Shown piece by piece: positions 5,332-5,680 of a DNA stretch of 5,680 nucleotides. The notes beneath the pieces were generated by a model that was not told where the DNA came from, ran no database searches, and saw nothing but the letters and a program-made list of their open reading frames with translations. This DNA is from Actinomycetales bacterium (GTDB lineage: Bacteria > Actinomycetota > Actinomycetes > Actinomycetales > Microbacteriaceae), in assembly GCA_015655255.1 (NCBI GenBank), contig JAATFJ010000016.1, forward strand, positions 1-5,680, in the 5' to 3' direction. The position numbers and the translations under genes were made by a program. Numbering within the stretch: position 1 is the first letter of the stretch; each line of letters opens with the position of its first letter.

Positions 5332-5680
5332 CGGAACAGGTGGGGTTCAAGAACAACGCTGCCTACGAGGGGATGGATTATCACGCCCTCAATGCAATGC
5401 TCAACCTCTACGACGCGGATGGGAAGATCCAGTTCGACGCCGATAAGCGCGCCGCACGCGAGTACTTCCTTCAGCACGTCAATCAGAACACGGTGTTCTT
5501 CCACTCCCTCGAGGAGCGCCTGGATTACCTCGTGGAGAAGGAATACTACGAGCCCGGTGTCATCGCGAAGTATGACTTCGACTTCATCAAGGAGCTCAAC
5601 AAGCTCGCCTACTCGAAGAAGTTCCGCTTCGAGACCTTCCTCGGCGCGTTCAAGTACTACACGAGCTACACGCTCAAGAC
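5313..5680 (+). CDS. nrdE: Ribonucleoside-diphosphate reductase class Ib alpha subunit NrdE (N-terminal part, cut by window edge)
   Basis: 122 residues of the large catalytic subunit that reduces ribonucleoside diphosphates to deoxyribonucleoside diphosphates; the catalytic cysteines lie beyond the edge. The sequence [20 protein letters not shown], then [23 protein letters not shown], and finally [22 protein letters not shown] is nearly the M. tuberculosis NrdE N-terminus. There is no ATP-cone ahead of it, as expected for class Ib, so overall activity would not be controlled by dATP at this subunit in the usual way. ATG 5313 is the likely start, inside the end of nrdI (19-bp overlap); GTG 5316 is an alternative. 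Only a weak GGAA (5307-5310) precedes it, so translation probably depends on ribosomes finishing nrdI. nrdF is expected downstream. Confidence 0.95.
   Translation, partial: MVEAALTEQVGFKNNAAYEGMDYHALNAMLNLYDADGKIQFDADKRAAREYFLQHVNQNTVFFHSLEERLDYLVEKEYYEPGVIAKYDFDFIKELNKLAYSKKFRFETFLGAFKYYTSYTLK

Overview
The window looks like chromosomal DNA from a high-GC actinobacterium. A member of Microbacteriaceae (Microbacterium-like) is my best guess. That rests on GC-rich codon use, the Mycobacterium-like NrdH/NrdI/NrdE proteins and DnaA-box forms typical of actinobacteria. It is inference, because there is no rRNA or other strong phylogenetic marker here.

Left part (1-1730, minus strand): the first 128 residues of a zinc-dependent medium-chain dehydrogenase of the (R,R)-2,3-butanediol dehydrogenase type, running off the left edge. 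A complete acyl-CoA dehydrogenase-fold flavoprotein of unknown substrate lies 40 bp upstream of it, so the two probably share a transcript. A perfect 7-bp inverted repeat just upstream of the acyl-CoA dehydrogenase ribosome binding site is a candidate operator.

Middle (1731-2137, plus strand): a relic of a VapC-type PIN-domain toxin gene. Nearly the whole protein is still readable. It is broken by a one-base frameshift near 1788 and an in-frame TAA at 1883-1885, and no VapB antitoxin gene is visible beside it.

Next (2157-4267, minus strand): an MFS transporter gene followed by a PfkB-family sugar kinase that resembles 2-keto-3-deoxygluconate kinase. They overlap by 4 bp (ATGA), so they are probably translationally coupled and may act on one sugar or sugar acid.

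Right part (4268-5680, plus strand): a 369-bp regulatory region, then nrdH, nrdI and the start of nrdE. This is the class Ib ribonucleotide reductase operon that makes dNTPs; nrdF would be expected beyond the edge or elsewhere. The control region is the most interesting non-coding part. It carries a cluster of DnaA-box-like 9-mers, including one exact TTGTCCACA and one exact TTATCCACA, with a box pair duplicated in tandem. Just downstream are two NrdR-box-like palindromes whose centres are 32 bp apart, the classical NrdR arrangement. Together they suggest dNTP synthesis controlled both by nucleotide-sensing NrdR and by the replication initiator DnaA. I see no CRISPR array, RNA gene, insertion sequence or wholly new system.
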